Assembly: GCA_043748535.1 (NCBI GenBank)
Contig: JAYTMY010000244.1
Location: 1 to 13,857 of the forward strand
Reading direction: 5' to 3'
Length of the DNA: 13,857 nt
Source of the DNA: CAMCSH01 sp043748535
Lineage (GTDB): Bacteria; Verrucomicrobiota; Lentisphaeria; Lentisphaerales; Lentisphaeraceae
Below, piece after piece: positions 7,028-13,857 of the stretch. The position numbers and the translations under genes are program-made. Positions within the stretch are counted from its first letter, which is position 1. Each line of letters starts with the position of its first letter. The notes beneath the pieces were generated by a model that worked only from the letters and a program-made list of their open reading frames with translations, was not told where the DNA came from and ran no database searches.

Positions 7028-8963
7028 GGCGGAGGCTCCGGTCAGCAACGAAGATTTCGGCAAGGCCGAGGAGGAGCAGGAGGATGCCGAAGATCATCGC
7101 CGGCAATTCCGGTGGCAGCCCCAGGGCATCGAGCGGGGATTGCGGCGGCTTTTCTCCTCCGGGAAGCTGCTCGGCGAGGGCCGCGGCGTAATGCGCCGGA
7201 CTGCGTTCCAATACACATGCGAAAAGCGGCATGGCGGGCCAGTCGCTGGTGTAGAAGCCGGGCAGTGTGGTGGCGCTGGCGAGACGGCCGCTGGGCACTT
7301 CCTGAGTGTCTTCGCTGCTGCCATCAGGGCCACGCACTTTGCAAGAGGGCGCGCCAGCAAGGAGCACTCCCTCACCGCAGCGATGCCAAGCGTCGCGGTG
7401 TTCGGCCGGCGCTGCTTCGGCGAAAACCGCAACCAGCAGCGGGCCGAGGAAATCGCTGCCCAACAAGGCTTCACCACGCGGCATCGATGCGTCGATGCCG
7501 ATAAACCAGGAGTCGCGCCCACAGCGACCGATCACGGTGCCGGTAGGTGAGGAAAGCAAGGCTCGGCCACTGCCTTTGACCACCAAGCAGCCAGGGAAAC
7601 GCCCGTCGGTGAACTCGCGACGGAATTGCTGGCGCAAGCTGCGTCCCCGTTCCCAGGATTCGTCCGGAGTCAAAGCGATAGCCTCGCCAGAGACCACTGG
7701 ACTTTCCCCGAGCAGGGGAATGAGGCGATCAAGTCGTGCTGCGGCTGCGGCATCAGGCCACAGCAGCAATTGACCGCCGCCATGAGTGAAGGCGGCGAGC
7801 CGTTCCAGAGCACTGGAGCTCAGATCAAGACTGCCGCAAAGGATCACCGGGCCACTCGCCTTCAGGCCTTGTTCGAGAGAGTCATAGGAGCGGCGCTGCA
7901 GTAGCCAGCCGCGCGACATCGCTCCTGCCGGACTCAGCGCCGCACTGAGAAGGGCGCTGTTGTCGACCTCACTACCGGTCTGATCGGTGAAAACCAGCAT
8001 CTCGACCGGGTCGGCCGCCACCAATGCCAGAGGCCAGACATCGTCTGAGCTCAACAGGTCGCCTGTTTCTAAGACAACTTCGAGTCGGCGCGGGCTGTTG
8101 CGGTTGGGGGTGACGATGAAAACGGCATCTGGCGCTTCCTTGGTGACGGTGACGCTATCGAGCACTTGCCCTTCTTCGCGCAGCATCACCCGCAAGCCAC
8201 CGGGCGGTAGGTCGCCGGCGATCCGGGCGACGAGTTCACAAGGGATGTCGGCAAGCATGTCGGGATTGCGGCGGATTTTCAACCCGGCGACGCCGGCGTT
8301 GCCGCGGCGTTCCGGCAGTTTCAGCCATTCGAGGCTGAGGCCGGCAGGCAATTCCAGCGACGCGGCACCGGCGGGCCAGGCGCCGGGGTTGAGGTCACTG
8401 ATGATGACTAGGCGTTTCGGCAGTTTGCTATCGAGGCTGGCAAGAGCAGTGGCGGCGCGTCGGCTGAGGTTGCTGAGATCGATGATCTTGGCTTCCGGCA
8501 GCATGGATTTGATCCGGTTTTGGGCGCCTTGGATCATCGGGGTGAAACTGCAATCCTCATTGGCGTCGATTACCGCCACTAAAGACCCGGCGGGAAGGCC
8601 TGCCAGGATGGCGACGGCTTTTTGCCGGGCGAGCTCGATCTGAGGGGTGCCGTTGATCGCCTGGGCGGAATAGAAAGAGTTGTCGAGGACGATAGCGACG
8701 GCCGCGGCTTCGCCTGAACCCTGGGTGTTGAGTTTCGGGCGGGCGAGGAGGAGGGCGAGGCAGATGATGGTGGCCATGCGGATGAGGAGAAGGAGAATTT
8801 GGTCCATGCGGCGGCTACGAGAGCTGGTCGCCGCGGCCCGGCGGAGGAATTCAAAGGTCGGCAGGGTCATCGGCTTGGGTTTTTCACGGCGCAGGAGGTG
8901 AAGGAGCAGCGGCAGCGCCGCGCCCAATCCTCCGAGCAACATCATGAGGTTGGCAAATCCCAA
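7014..8963 (-). CDS. BatA-domain (aerotolerance regulator N-terminal) membrane protein
   Basis: The N-terminus MGFANLMMLLGGLGAALPLLLHLLRR, read in two parts as a hydrophobic helix then HLLRR, is the classic BatA N-terminal domain. A second membrane segment lies at about 54-75. A VWA-like domain follows, but its metal motif is degenerate (DNSFY at 94-98 in place of DxSxS). A glutamine-amidotransferase-like region (about 340-550) and a C-terminal membrane helix (about 618-638) complete the 649 residues. The start codon is TTG: GGGAG lies six bases upstream, and the family-like N-terminus begins exactly there, while the next ATGs (8945, 8942) would cut into the helix. It is translationally coupled to the VWA gene. 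BatA proteins usually accompany MoxR ATPase and DUF58 genes; neither is adjacent here. Function is inferred only as envelope-associated. Confidence 0.85.
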   Translation of the reverse strand: MGFANLMMLLGGLGAALPLLLHLLRREKPKPMTLPTFEFLRRAAATSSRSRRMDQILLLLIRMATIICLALLLARPKLNTQGSGEAAAVAIVLDNSFYSAQAINGTPQIELARQKAVAILAGLPAGSLVAVIDANEDCSFTPMIQGAQNRIKSMLPEAKIIDLSNLSRRAATALASLDSKLPKRLVIISDLNPGAWPAGAASLELPAGLSLEWLKLPERRGNAGVAGLKIRRNPDMLADIPCELVARIAGDLPPGGLRVMLREEGQVLDSVTVTKEAPDAVFIVTPNRNSPRRLEVVLETGDLLSSDDVWPLALVAADPVEMLVFTDQTGSEVDNSALLSAALSPAGAMSRGWLLQRRSYDSLEQGLKASGPVILCGSLDLSSSALERLAAFTHGGGQLLLWPDAAAAARLDRLIPLLGESPVVSGEAIALTPDESWERGRSLRQQFRREFTDGRFPGCLVVKGSGRALLSSPTGTVIGRCGRDSWFIGIDASMPRGEALLGSDFLGPLLVAVFAEAAPAEHRDAWHRCGEGVLLAGAPSCKVRGPDGSSEDTQEVPSGRLASATTLPGFYTSDWPAMPLFACVLERSPAHYAAALAEQLPGGEKPPQSPLDALGLPPELPAMIFGILLLLLGLAEIFVADRSLRHARV

Positions 8964-9232
8964 ATTTCTCTCCCGCTTTTGCGGCCCCCGCGAAGCTAGC
9001 GCCGCCGCGCCGCCGCGCTACAGCTGAAGATCGATTTTTAAGCTCGGGTTCATTCGCCGGGCAAGGCTGCCATTTCTTTGGCCAAAGCCGCGAATTCTGG
9101 AATTGCGGCGGATCCAGTTTTTATGTTGTTCCAACACGCAAGGTCTCTTCTCTTTTTACACTTCCCTTACAAATGCCCTCTCCTGATTCCGGGCGGTGGC
9201 TTTAGATTTTCCTGAAATCCCGGAGTAAAACT

Positions 9233-10072
9233 ATGCCTCGTCTGTTTCTGCTGCTGTCCCTGCTCGTCCTCGCCTCTTGCCAGAACGCCCTGCTGTTTCA
9301 TCCCGATACCGATATGAAGGCTTGGGACGCCTCGCCTTTGCGTCAGCACCCGCGTCTGCAGGAAATCCATTTCAACGCCGCCGACGGCGTCAAGCTTCAT
9401 GGTTTGTTGATTCAACCCGTGACGGGAGCTGCGACCAAGCTCATCCTCCATTGTCATGGCAATGCCGGCAACCTCAGCCACCGCATCACCTGGGCCGCCA
9501 ATCTCGCCGATGGCACCCAGGCCTCGGTGCTGCTGTTTGATTATCGCGGCTACGGCCATTCCGACGGCTCGCCCGATGAAGAAGGCGTCGGTCTCGATGC
9601 CGTCGCGGCTTATGATGAAGCCCTGCGCCTCGGCTATTCGCCGCAAAATCTGATTATCAACGGCAGTTCGCTCGGCGGTGCCGTCGCCCTCGCCCTGGCG
9701 GAAAAACGCCCAAGCGCCGGACTCGTCATCGAATCCAGCTTCACTTCGATCCCCGACATGGCGGCGATCTACTACTCGTGGCTACCCCGCTGGGCCATGA
9801 ACATCGACTTCAACAGCCTCGAGCGCATTCGTCGTTGGCAGGGGCCGCTTCTCGTCATCCACGGCAGCGACGATGAACTGATTCCGACTGAAATGGGGCG
9901 CCAACTCTACGCCGCCTGCCCGTCCACCGAGAAATCCTTTCTCCTCATGCAAGGCGGCAATCACAGCGCTCCTTGCGACGCCAATCCCGCCCTGTTTCTG
10001 CGCGAATTCCGCCTCTTCGTGCAAGCCCCGGCACGGCAGCCGCAGCGTTTGAATGAGGTCCAAACCAAGTAA
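9233..10072 (+). CDS. Lipoprotein alpha/beta hydrolase
   Basis: This is a predicted envelope-anchored serine hydrolase of the alpha/beta fold. The signal peptide MPRLFLLLSLLVLASC ends in a lipobox (LASC, Cys16), so the mature protein is probably lipid-anchored. HGNAGN (75-80) is the oxyanion-hole motif, and FDYRGYGHSDG is typical of BEM46/YqkD-like and S33-type members. The catalytic triad is visible as Ser146 in GSSLGG, Asp213 or Asp214 in HGSDDELIP, and His244 in GGNHSAP. Length 279 is normal. GGAG lies seven bases before the ATG. The substrate is unknown. It is divergent from the BatA operon, separated by 269 bases, in which I see no gene. Confidence 0.9.
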   Translation: MPRLFLLLSLLVLASCQNALLFHPDTDMKAWDASPLRQHPRLQEIHFNAADGVKLHGLLIQPVTGAATKLILHCHGNAGNLSHRITWAANLADGTQASVLLFDYRGYGHSDGSPDEEGVGLDAVAAYDEALRLGYSPQNLIINGSSLGGAVALALAEKRPSAGLVIESSFTSIPDMAAIYYSWLPRWAMNIDFNSLERIRRWQGPLLVIHGSDDELIPTEMGRQLYAACPSTEKSFLLMQGGNHSAPCDANPALFLREFRLFVQAPARQPQRLNEVQTK

Positions 10073-10075
10073 AAA

Positions 10076-10228
10076 TTGGCTTCTGCTTTGCACGAGAGCT
10101 GTCCCGCCGAGGCTCCATACCGCAGCGACCTACAAGCTTGGACTCGCCAGGAATTCGCCCGTCACCGTGCCGTCATCCCCACCTTGATGAAACGCTTCTG
10201 CGAAGATCAGAAGATCGTGCTGCCCTAA
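10076..10228 (+). pseudogene. 51-codon open stretch in the same frame after the hydrolase, possible gene remnant
   Basis: The gap 10073-10370 holds one stretch that reads like protein. Immediately after the hydrolase TAA, in the same frame, 51 codons remain open to a TAA at 10226-10228. The translation is rich in ordinary protein composition (for example YRSDLQAWTRQEFARH and MKRFCEDQKIVLP), and codon use resembles neighbouring genes. There is no ATG near its beginning, only a TTG at 10076 that lacks a ribosome binding site. I do not recognise the family. It may be the 3' end of a decayed gene or a lost extension of the hydrolase. The remaining 142 bases up to 10370 hold nothing I can name. 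Confidence 0.35.
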
Positions 10229-10370
10229 GCTCCGAACTTGGCGCAGAAATTATCTCTGCTCGCCCTCATCCTGAGTTGCGAAAGCCGTGACTTTGCCGCC
10301 GAGTCAGGGAGGTGAAAAACCGGAGCGGAACTAGATTGCAGTATTCCAAAGCAACCCTAAAGCAGAGACC

Positions 10371-11504
10371 ATGAGCATCACCGAAAATCGCCGCAAGCTT
10401 CTTCAAATGGAATTTCTCGTCGGTCTGTTTTTTGTCGGAGCCCTGTTCATCCTCGGGGTCTTCACCATCTTGCTCAAGCCGGAAACCTTGTGGAAAAACA
10501 CCGTTGAAATCCCGGTCGAGTTCGACCGCATCGGCTCCCTCAAAGTCGGCGACAACGTCCGCATCAACGGGGTCTCGGTCGGTCGCGTCATGGAGCTGAA
10601 AAACTCGGCCGATTACAGCAAGGTCACGGTGGTCCTCGGCATCCAGGATTCGGCCCCGCCGCTGCGCGAGGACTACCGCATCCAAGTCACCTCGTCATCG
10701 GTTCTCGGCGGCCAGTTCGTCAATGTCAAAATCGGCTCGCTCGACAAAAAACTCCTGACCGAGGGCAGCAAGCTGTTCGGCCAGCCGCCGCTCGACATCC
10801 TCGAAGACGCTTCCGAACTGGTCAAGGCCCTGAAAGAAGATGAAACTCACATCCGCAAACTCTTTCTAGAAGACAAGATCGGCGAACGCATCGCCAACAT
10901 CACCAAGGACTTTGAAGACTTCGCCGCCAACGCCAAGTCGATCGGCCAATTCGTCCACTCCGGCAATGGCACCGTCGGTAAACTGCTGATGAAAGAAGAA
11001 GGCTACGACAAGATCAAGGAAACCCTCGCCTCGGTCAGCGATGCCGGCACCAAGATCGGCAATGCCTCCGAAGAAGCCCGTCGCCTCGCCGCCGAGCTCG
11101 ATAAACTCCTCCTCGACGCCAAGGCCGGCAAAGGCACCCTCGGCAAATTGCTGAAGGACGAAGCTCTCTACGAAGAAGCCCGCCAAGCCGCCGCCAGCCT
11201 GCGCAGCTTCGCCGATCGCCTCGCCAATAACGACGGCTCGATCAACAAAATCCTCAATGACAAAGGCGAGCTCTACGCCGAGATGCAGAAGACCTTCGCC
11301 AACTTCCGCGACATCACCGACAAGGTGAACAGCGGCGAAGGCACCCTCGCCAAACTGGTCAATGACCCCGCTCTCTACGAACAGGCGAAAAACCTGATGA
11401 CCAATGCCAACGCCACCGTCAAAGAAGTCAACGATGCGGTTCGTGACTTCCGCGAACAATCCCCGGTCGCCACCTTCGGCGGCGTCGTCTTCGGAGCACT
11501 CTGA
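10371..11504 (+). CDS. MCE/MlaD-family protein with C-terminal repeats
   Basis: MCE-domain proteins bind lipids and form rings in the periplasm that carry phospholipids between inner and outer membranes with MlaE/MlaF-like ABC transporters. One N-terminal membrane helix (about residues 14-36) is followed by the MCE domain (about 44-124), with VEFDRIGSLKVGDNVRINGVSVGRV and SSSVLGGQFVNV given here in part as landmarks. The C-terminal part (about 150-360) is helical and contains four related motifs: GNGTVGKLL (198), GKGTLGKLL (253), DGSINKIL (288) and GEGTLAKLV (322), three of them followed by a Tyr-containing segment. No permease or ATPase gene is in the window. The stop overlaps the ribE-like start in TGATG, implying coupled translation. 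The ribosome binding site is weak. Confidence 0.9.
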   Translation: MSITENRRKLLQMEFLVGLFFVGALFILGVFTILLKPETLWKNTVEIPVEFDRIGSLKVGDNVRINGVSVGRVMELKNSADYSKVTVVLGIQDSAPPLREDYRIQVTSSSVLGGQFVNVKIGSLDKKLLTEGSKLFGQPPLDILEDASELVKALKEDETHIRKLFLEDKIGERIANITKDFEDFAANAKSIGQFVHSGNGTVGKLLMKEEGYDKIKETLASVSDAGTKIGNASEEARRLAAELDKLLLDAKAGKGTLGKLLKDEALYEEARQAAASLRSFADRLANNDGSINKILNDKGELYAEMQKTFANFRDITDKVNSGEGTLAKLVNDPALYEQAKNLMTNANATVKEVNDAVRDFREQSPVATFGGVVFGAL

Positions 11505-12742
11505 TGTTCGGCGGCATCATCCAACACCTCGGTATCGTCAGCGCGGTCACCGAGGTCGCCGGCGGTCTGCGACTCGCCATCGAAAGCGCCGTCTGCCAGG
11601 GTGCTCAGATCGGCGACTCGATCGCCATCGATGGCGTCTGCCTCACCGTCACCAGCCTAAACGGCAGCCTCGCCAGTTTCGACGTCTGGCCGGAATCCCT
11701 GCATCGCACCAGCCTCGCCGGCAAACGCCCGGGTGACGCGGTGCACTGCGAAGCCGCCTTGCTTCATGGCGCCCCCATCGGCGGCCACCCCATCGAAGGC
11801 CATGTCGATTTCGCCGCCGCCCTGATTGAGCGCGACGAAGTTCCCGGCAGCGACCAGCTCCGCCTCTGGATCAGCCTGCCCGCCGCCTTCGACGCCCTCC
11901 TGCCCGAACGCGCCTACGCCGGGGTCAACGGCGTCAGCCTGACCGTCACCGGCCGCCGCGGCCACTCCTTCTCGGTATCCCTCATCCCCGAAACCCTGCG
12001 CCTCACCCGCCTCGGCGAGCTCCAGCCCGGGGAAACTCTCAACATCGAGATCGACCCGGCGATGCGAGCCACCCATGCCAATCCGCTGCTCGATCTGCGC
12101 TTCCCTCCCCCGGTAGGAGCCGAGCCGGTTGACCCTCTCGAAGCGGCCCGCGCCGCCCTTCACCAAGGCCGCCCGGTCCTCCTCGTCGACGACAGCCTCG
12201 CCGGTCCGGCTCTGTCCTTGGTTTTGCTGCCGCAAGGCCTCGCTTTGAGCACCTTGACCGCCGCACTGGCACTGAGCCGTTCGCCAGCCATCTGCGCCCT
12301 GTCGCCCGAAATTGCCGAACGCCTTGCCATCCCAGCGCCTTCGATCAATTCACTCGCCGGCTCGGAAGAAGGCCGCCGCATCCTGGTCCCAGTGCGCGTC
12401 AAAGGCACAGACCCGCTCGACTTCTCGCCGCGCATGCTGCAAGTGAGCCTCGATATGATGGTGTCGCCCGACAGCGGCATCGGCAGCTGGGCCTGCCCAG
12501 GAAATCTCCAGGGCATCCAGATCTTTTCCGACGAATCGGACGAAACTCCCGCCTGCTGGGAAGCCGCCGTCGGCCTCGCCGAAAATGCCGGCTTCCCCGG
12601 TGTCGCTCTCTGTCTTCCCCTCCATGATGCCGCCGGTTTGGCCCTGAGCGCTGCCGCCGCGCCGGAAATCGCCGCCCGCTTCCGCCTGCCAATGCTGGCC
12701 GTTGCGCTCGCCGCAAGACTACGCTTCTCCAGCTTCAACTGA
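11504..12742 (+). CDS. ribE: Riboflavin synthase fused to a degenerate DHBP-synthase-like domain
   Basis: Residues 1-200 are a riboflavin synthase alpha-type protein, which converts two 6,7-dimethyl-8-ribityllumazines into riboflavin. Evidence: the N-terminus MFGGIIQHLG (family MFTGII), the two barrels marked GDSIAIDGVCLTVT and YAGVNGVSLTVT, plus Cys46, His100 (EGHVD), Ser145 and Asp184 (IEIDP). The site equivalent to Asp143 of the E. coli enzyme is Asn142. Residues 209-408 align along the whole length of 3,4-dihydroxy-2-butanone-4-phosphate synthase: AARAALHQGRPVLLVDD at the start; LQVSLD and GIGSWA in the middle; EAAVGLAENAGFPGVAL and LPMLAVALAARLR at the end. Its catalytic motifs are gone: SLAGPA stands for the R-E-x-E-G-D region, PGN for PGH, and CWEA for HTEA. 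The second half is probably inactive. It overlaps the MCE gene by one base. Confidence 0.88.
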   Translation: MFGGIIQHLGIVSAVTEVAGGLRLAIESAVCQGAQIGDSIAIDGVCLTVTSLNGSLASFDVWPESLHRTSLAGKRPGDAVHCEAALLHGAPIGGHPIEGHVDFAAALIERDEVPGSDQLRLWISLPAAFDALLPERAYAGVNGVSLTVTGRRGHSFSVSLIPETLRLTRLGELQPGETLNIEIDPAMRATHANPLLDLRFPPPVGAEPVDPLEAARAALHQGRPVLLVDDSLAGPALSLVLLPQGLALSTLTAALALSRSPAICALSPEIAERLAIPAPSINSLAGSEEGRRILVPVRVKGTDPLDFSPRMLQVSLDMMVSPDSGIGSWACPGNLQGIQIFSDESDETPACWEAAVGLAENAGFPGVALCLPLHDAAGLALSAAAAPEIAARFRLPMLAVALAARLRFSSFN

Positions 12743-12764
12743 AGCCACCACAAGCTTAAAAACC

Positions 12765-12799
12765 AAAGGGCCTTCAGATCACCGATCTCAAGGCCCTTT
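12765..12799 (+). terminator. Terminator-like hairpin after ribE
   Basis: AAAGGGCCTT (12765-12774) pairs with AAGGCCCTTT (12790-12799). Inside this, AGATC pairs with GATCT around an ACC loop, with a single C-C mismatch between the two helices. The following T tract is short and interrupted (TTTGCTTT), so it may be a weak intrinsic terminator. An A run upstream (12758-12762) could serve the opposite strand. Confidence 0.65.
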
Positions 12800-12870
12800 G
12801 CTTTGGCCATGCCTCGAAAGCCTAATGAAAAAGCTCAAGTGATGGCGTCAGAAATTCTTCCATGAAAAAC

Positions 12871-12899
12871 TTGCATTCGCGTTTGTCTTGTCGTAGACT
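12871..12899 (+). promoter_or_regulatory. Predicted promoter upstream of the RHS-like reading frame
   Basis: TTGCAT (12871-12876), a 17-base spacer and TAGACT (12894-12899) fit a sigma70-type promoter, with an expected transcript start near 12906. It lies downstream of the first in-frame ATG (12862), which favours the GTG at 12928 as the start codon. It was identified by consensus only. Confidence 0.4.
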
Positions 12900-12927
12900 G
12901 TTCAACAACGATCATGGAATTGCCCAA

Positions 12928-13857
12928 GTGAAGCCTAGCTACACCGCCAAACTCCCCGCCGGCACCTTCGCTGCCGGTTCGGCCGATGGCTCCGCCACCC
13001 TCGTCACCAACCCCGCCGGGGAGAAATCTCTTGTCATCCAGGACGGCGCTGGCCGCACTCTGATCCAAGCCCAGCTCGGTGCCAACAACGAGCCCACGAC
13101 TTGGTCTACCGCCACCCACGACGTCATGGTCGCCGGCCTCCTCGAGTCCATCCAGACCGACGCCCTCGGCAACACCAGCAAGTCGCGCTCCGACAAAGCC
13201 GGTCGCAGCCGCGTCAGCATCGATGCCGCCGGCAACAGCTCGACCGCCTTCTTCGATGCCAACGGCAACCTCGCCCAATCCCGCGACGCCCTGAACCACG
13301 GCCAGAATTGTTCCTACGATGCCCTCAACCACCGGCCGGATAATCCGGCTCTTTTCTCTTGCGCTCACTCCGATTCAAGGCGCAGGTTTTTCGAGGACAA
13401 ATGTAAAACGGGTCGTTACGACCCCGCCGACACCCAGGAACTCGCTGAAGGCAAGTCCCGCTCCACCACCTACAACGCCTCCGGCGCGGTCCTCACCCAG
13501 GTCGACACCAAGGGTGCCGTTACTTCGCACAGCTACAACCTTCGCGACCAGCTCATCGCCATCACCGAACGCGCCACTGGCGTCGTCACCTTCGCCTACA
13601 ATGCCAAAGGCCAGCGCACTTCGGTCACCGACCAGCTCGGCAAAGTCACCTCTTCCCAGTTCAACCCTCGCGGCGAACTGATCAAGACCATCAACGCCGA
13701 TGCCTCGGTCGATCAAACCGTCTTCGACGCCCTCGGCCGCAAGATCAAGGTCATCCACCCCGGGGGAACCGAGCGAAGCGAGGCGGGCTCGACGCAGTCG
13801 AGAAGCGAAGCGTCAATTGAGCAAGTCATGGCCTACGACCTCGCCTCGCGCCTCCTC
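12928..13857 (+). CDS. RHS/YD-repeat protein (3' partial, apparently N-terminally truncated)
   Basis: This frame runs open to the window edge. It encodes RHS/YD-repeats, which build large beta-shell proteins that encapsulate a toxin or display it at the cell surface. Visible repeat units include YDALN, YNASGAVLTQVD, YNLRDQLIAITE, YNAKGQRTSVTDQLGK, FNPRGELIKT, FDALGRKIKVIHPGG and YDLASRLL. The frame is also open back to an ATG at 12862, but that segment contains a promoter-like sequence and does not read as coding, so I chose GTG at 12928. There is no signal peptide and no N-terminal domain: the product begins among repeat-like sequence, directly after the ribE terminator. It may therefore be a 5'-truncated fragment. 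Two in-frame segments (about 13333-13428 and 13769-13814) do not fit the repeat pattern and hold palindromes. Confidence 0.75.
   Translation, partial: MKPSYTAKLPAGTFAAGSADGSATLVTNPAGEKSLVIQDGAGRTLIQAQLGANNEPTTWSTATHDVMVAGLLESIQTDALGNTSKSRSDKAGRSRVSIDAAGNSSTAFFDANGNLAQSRDALNHGQNCSYDALNHRPDNPALFSCAHSDSRRRFFEDKCKTGRYDPADTQELAEGKSRSTTYNASGAVLTQVDTKGAVTSHSYNLRDQLIAITERATGVVTFAYNAKGQRTSVTDQLGKVTSSQFNPRGELIKTINADASVDQTVFDALGRKIKVIHPGGTERSEAGSTQSRSEASIEQVMAYDLASRLL
13335..13424. repeat. In-frame insertion flanked by two perfect 7-1-7 palindromes in the RHS gene
   Basis: GCCGGAT-A-ATCCGGC (13335-13349) and GGGTCGT-T-ACGACCC (13410-13424) are each perfect 7-base inverted repeats with a one-base centre, 60 bases apart. 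The intervening codons give FSCAHSDSRRRFFEDKCK, which is unlike YD-repeat sequence. YD-type sequence resumes at about ADTQELAEGKSRSTTYN. The block keeps the frame open. It is interpreted as a small palindromic element inserted into the gene. Confidence 0.5.
13769..13814. repeat. Short in-frame palindrome-containing insertion in the RHS gene
   Basis: After HPGGT the sequence GAGCGAAGCGAGGC leads to CTCGAC-GCA-GTCGAG (13788-13802), a perfect 6-base hairpin, then AGAAGCGAAGCG. GCGAAGCG occurs twice (13773-13780 and 13805-13812). It encodes the Ser/Glu/Arg-rich ERSEAGSTQSRSEAS between a repeat end and the next YDLASRLL repeat, where YD-repeats normally have only a few residues. Confidence 0.45.

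Noticed and set aside
4862..7504. Two long plus-strand open frames (about 443 and 436 codons) end to end, antisense to the BatA/VWA operon
   Set aside because: Their translations are Gly/Ala/Glu/Arg-rich with no motif, signal or family resemblance. They arise from GC-rich codon bias of the true minus-strand genes, which have clear domains.
9051..9100. Possible promoter for the BatA operon (TTGCCC, 17 bases, TTAAAA on the minus strand)
   Set aside because: The -10 match is only three of six bases, too weak to annotate.
12160..12810. 216-codon minus-strand frame over the ribE 3' half
   Set aside because: The plus-strand product aligns with DHBP synthase throughout, and the minus frame runs through the terminator hairpin.
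13335..13424. Integron attC or CRISPR-like array as an explanation for the paired palindromes
   Set aside because: There are no attC core sites and no regularly spaced direct repeats; the two palindromes differ in sequence from each other.

Overview
The window looks like a chromosomal stretch of a GC-rich Gram-negative bacterium, most likely from the Planctomycetes-Verrucomicrobia group and probably Verrucomicrobiota. This placement is an inference. It rests on a BatA/VWA membrane gene pair, an MCE protein, an RHS/YD-repeat gene, a dispersed palindromic repeat family, a lipoprotein hydrolase, and mostly weak Shine-Dalgarno sites. No rRNA or other phylogenetic marker is present. No tRNA, rRNA, CRISPR array or riboswitch was seen.

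Layout. 1-381: the 3' end of an IS4/IS1634-type transposase (open at the left edge) lies tail to tail with a CheB methylesterase domain gene on the minus strand. That gene stops where a CheB-CheR fusion would normally continue, so it is probably truncated by the IS. 1139-2194 (minus) is rlmN and 2622-3404 (plus) is surE. The two are divergent, and the 427-base gap between them holds palindromic repeat copy 1. 3405-3697 is an AT-rich regulatory stretch before a TetR-family regulator (3698-4285), which has a recognisable promoter, a good ribosome binding site and a strong terminator. 4286-4879 is non-coding and holds repeat copies 2 and 3 in opposite orientations. 4880-8963 (minus) is a two-gene translationally coupled operon: a BatA-like protein starting at TTG, then a VWA/GATase-like membrane protein. 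9233-10072 (plus) is a lipoprotein alpha/beta hydrolase, followed in the same frame by a 51-codon open stretch. 10371-12742 (plus) is an operon of an MCE/MlaD-like protein overlapping by one base a riboflavin synthase fused to a degenerate DHBP-synthase domain, closed by a terminator-like hairpin. 12928 to the right edge is an RHS/YD-repeat reading frame, open at its 3' end and apparently lacking its normal N-terminus.

Functions. Most genes are housekeeping or envelope functions: 23S rRNA/tRNA methylation, nucleotide dephosphorylation, riboflavin synthesis and envelope lipid transport. The accessory signals are the IS and truncated cheB at the left edge, the RHS gene with two in-frame palindromic insertions at the right edge, and the three-copy repeat family in between. 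The most unusual protein is the riboflavin synthase carrying a full-length DHBP-synthase-like domain whose catalytic motifs are gone. No clearly new defence or mobile system is visible.
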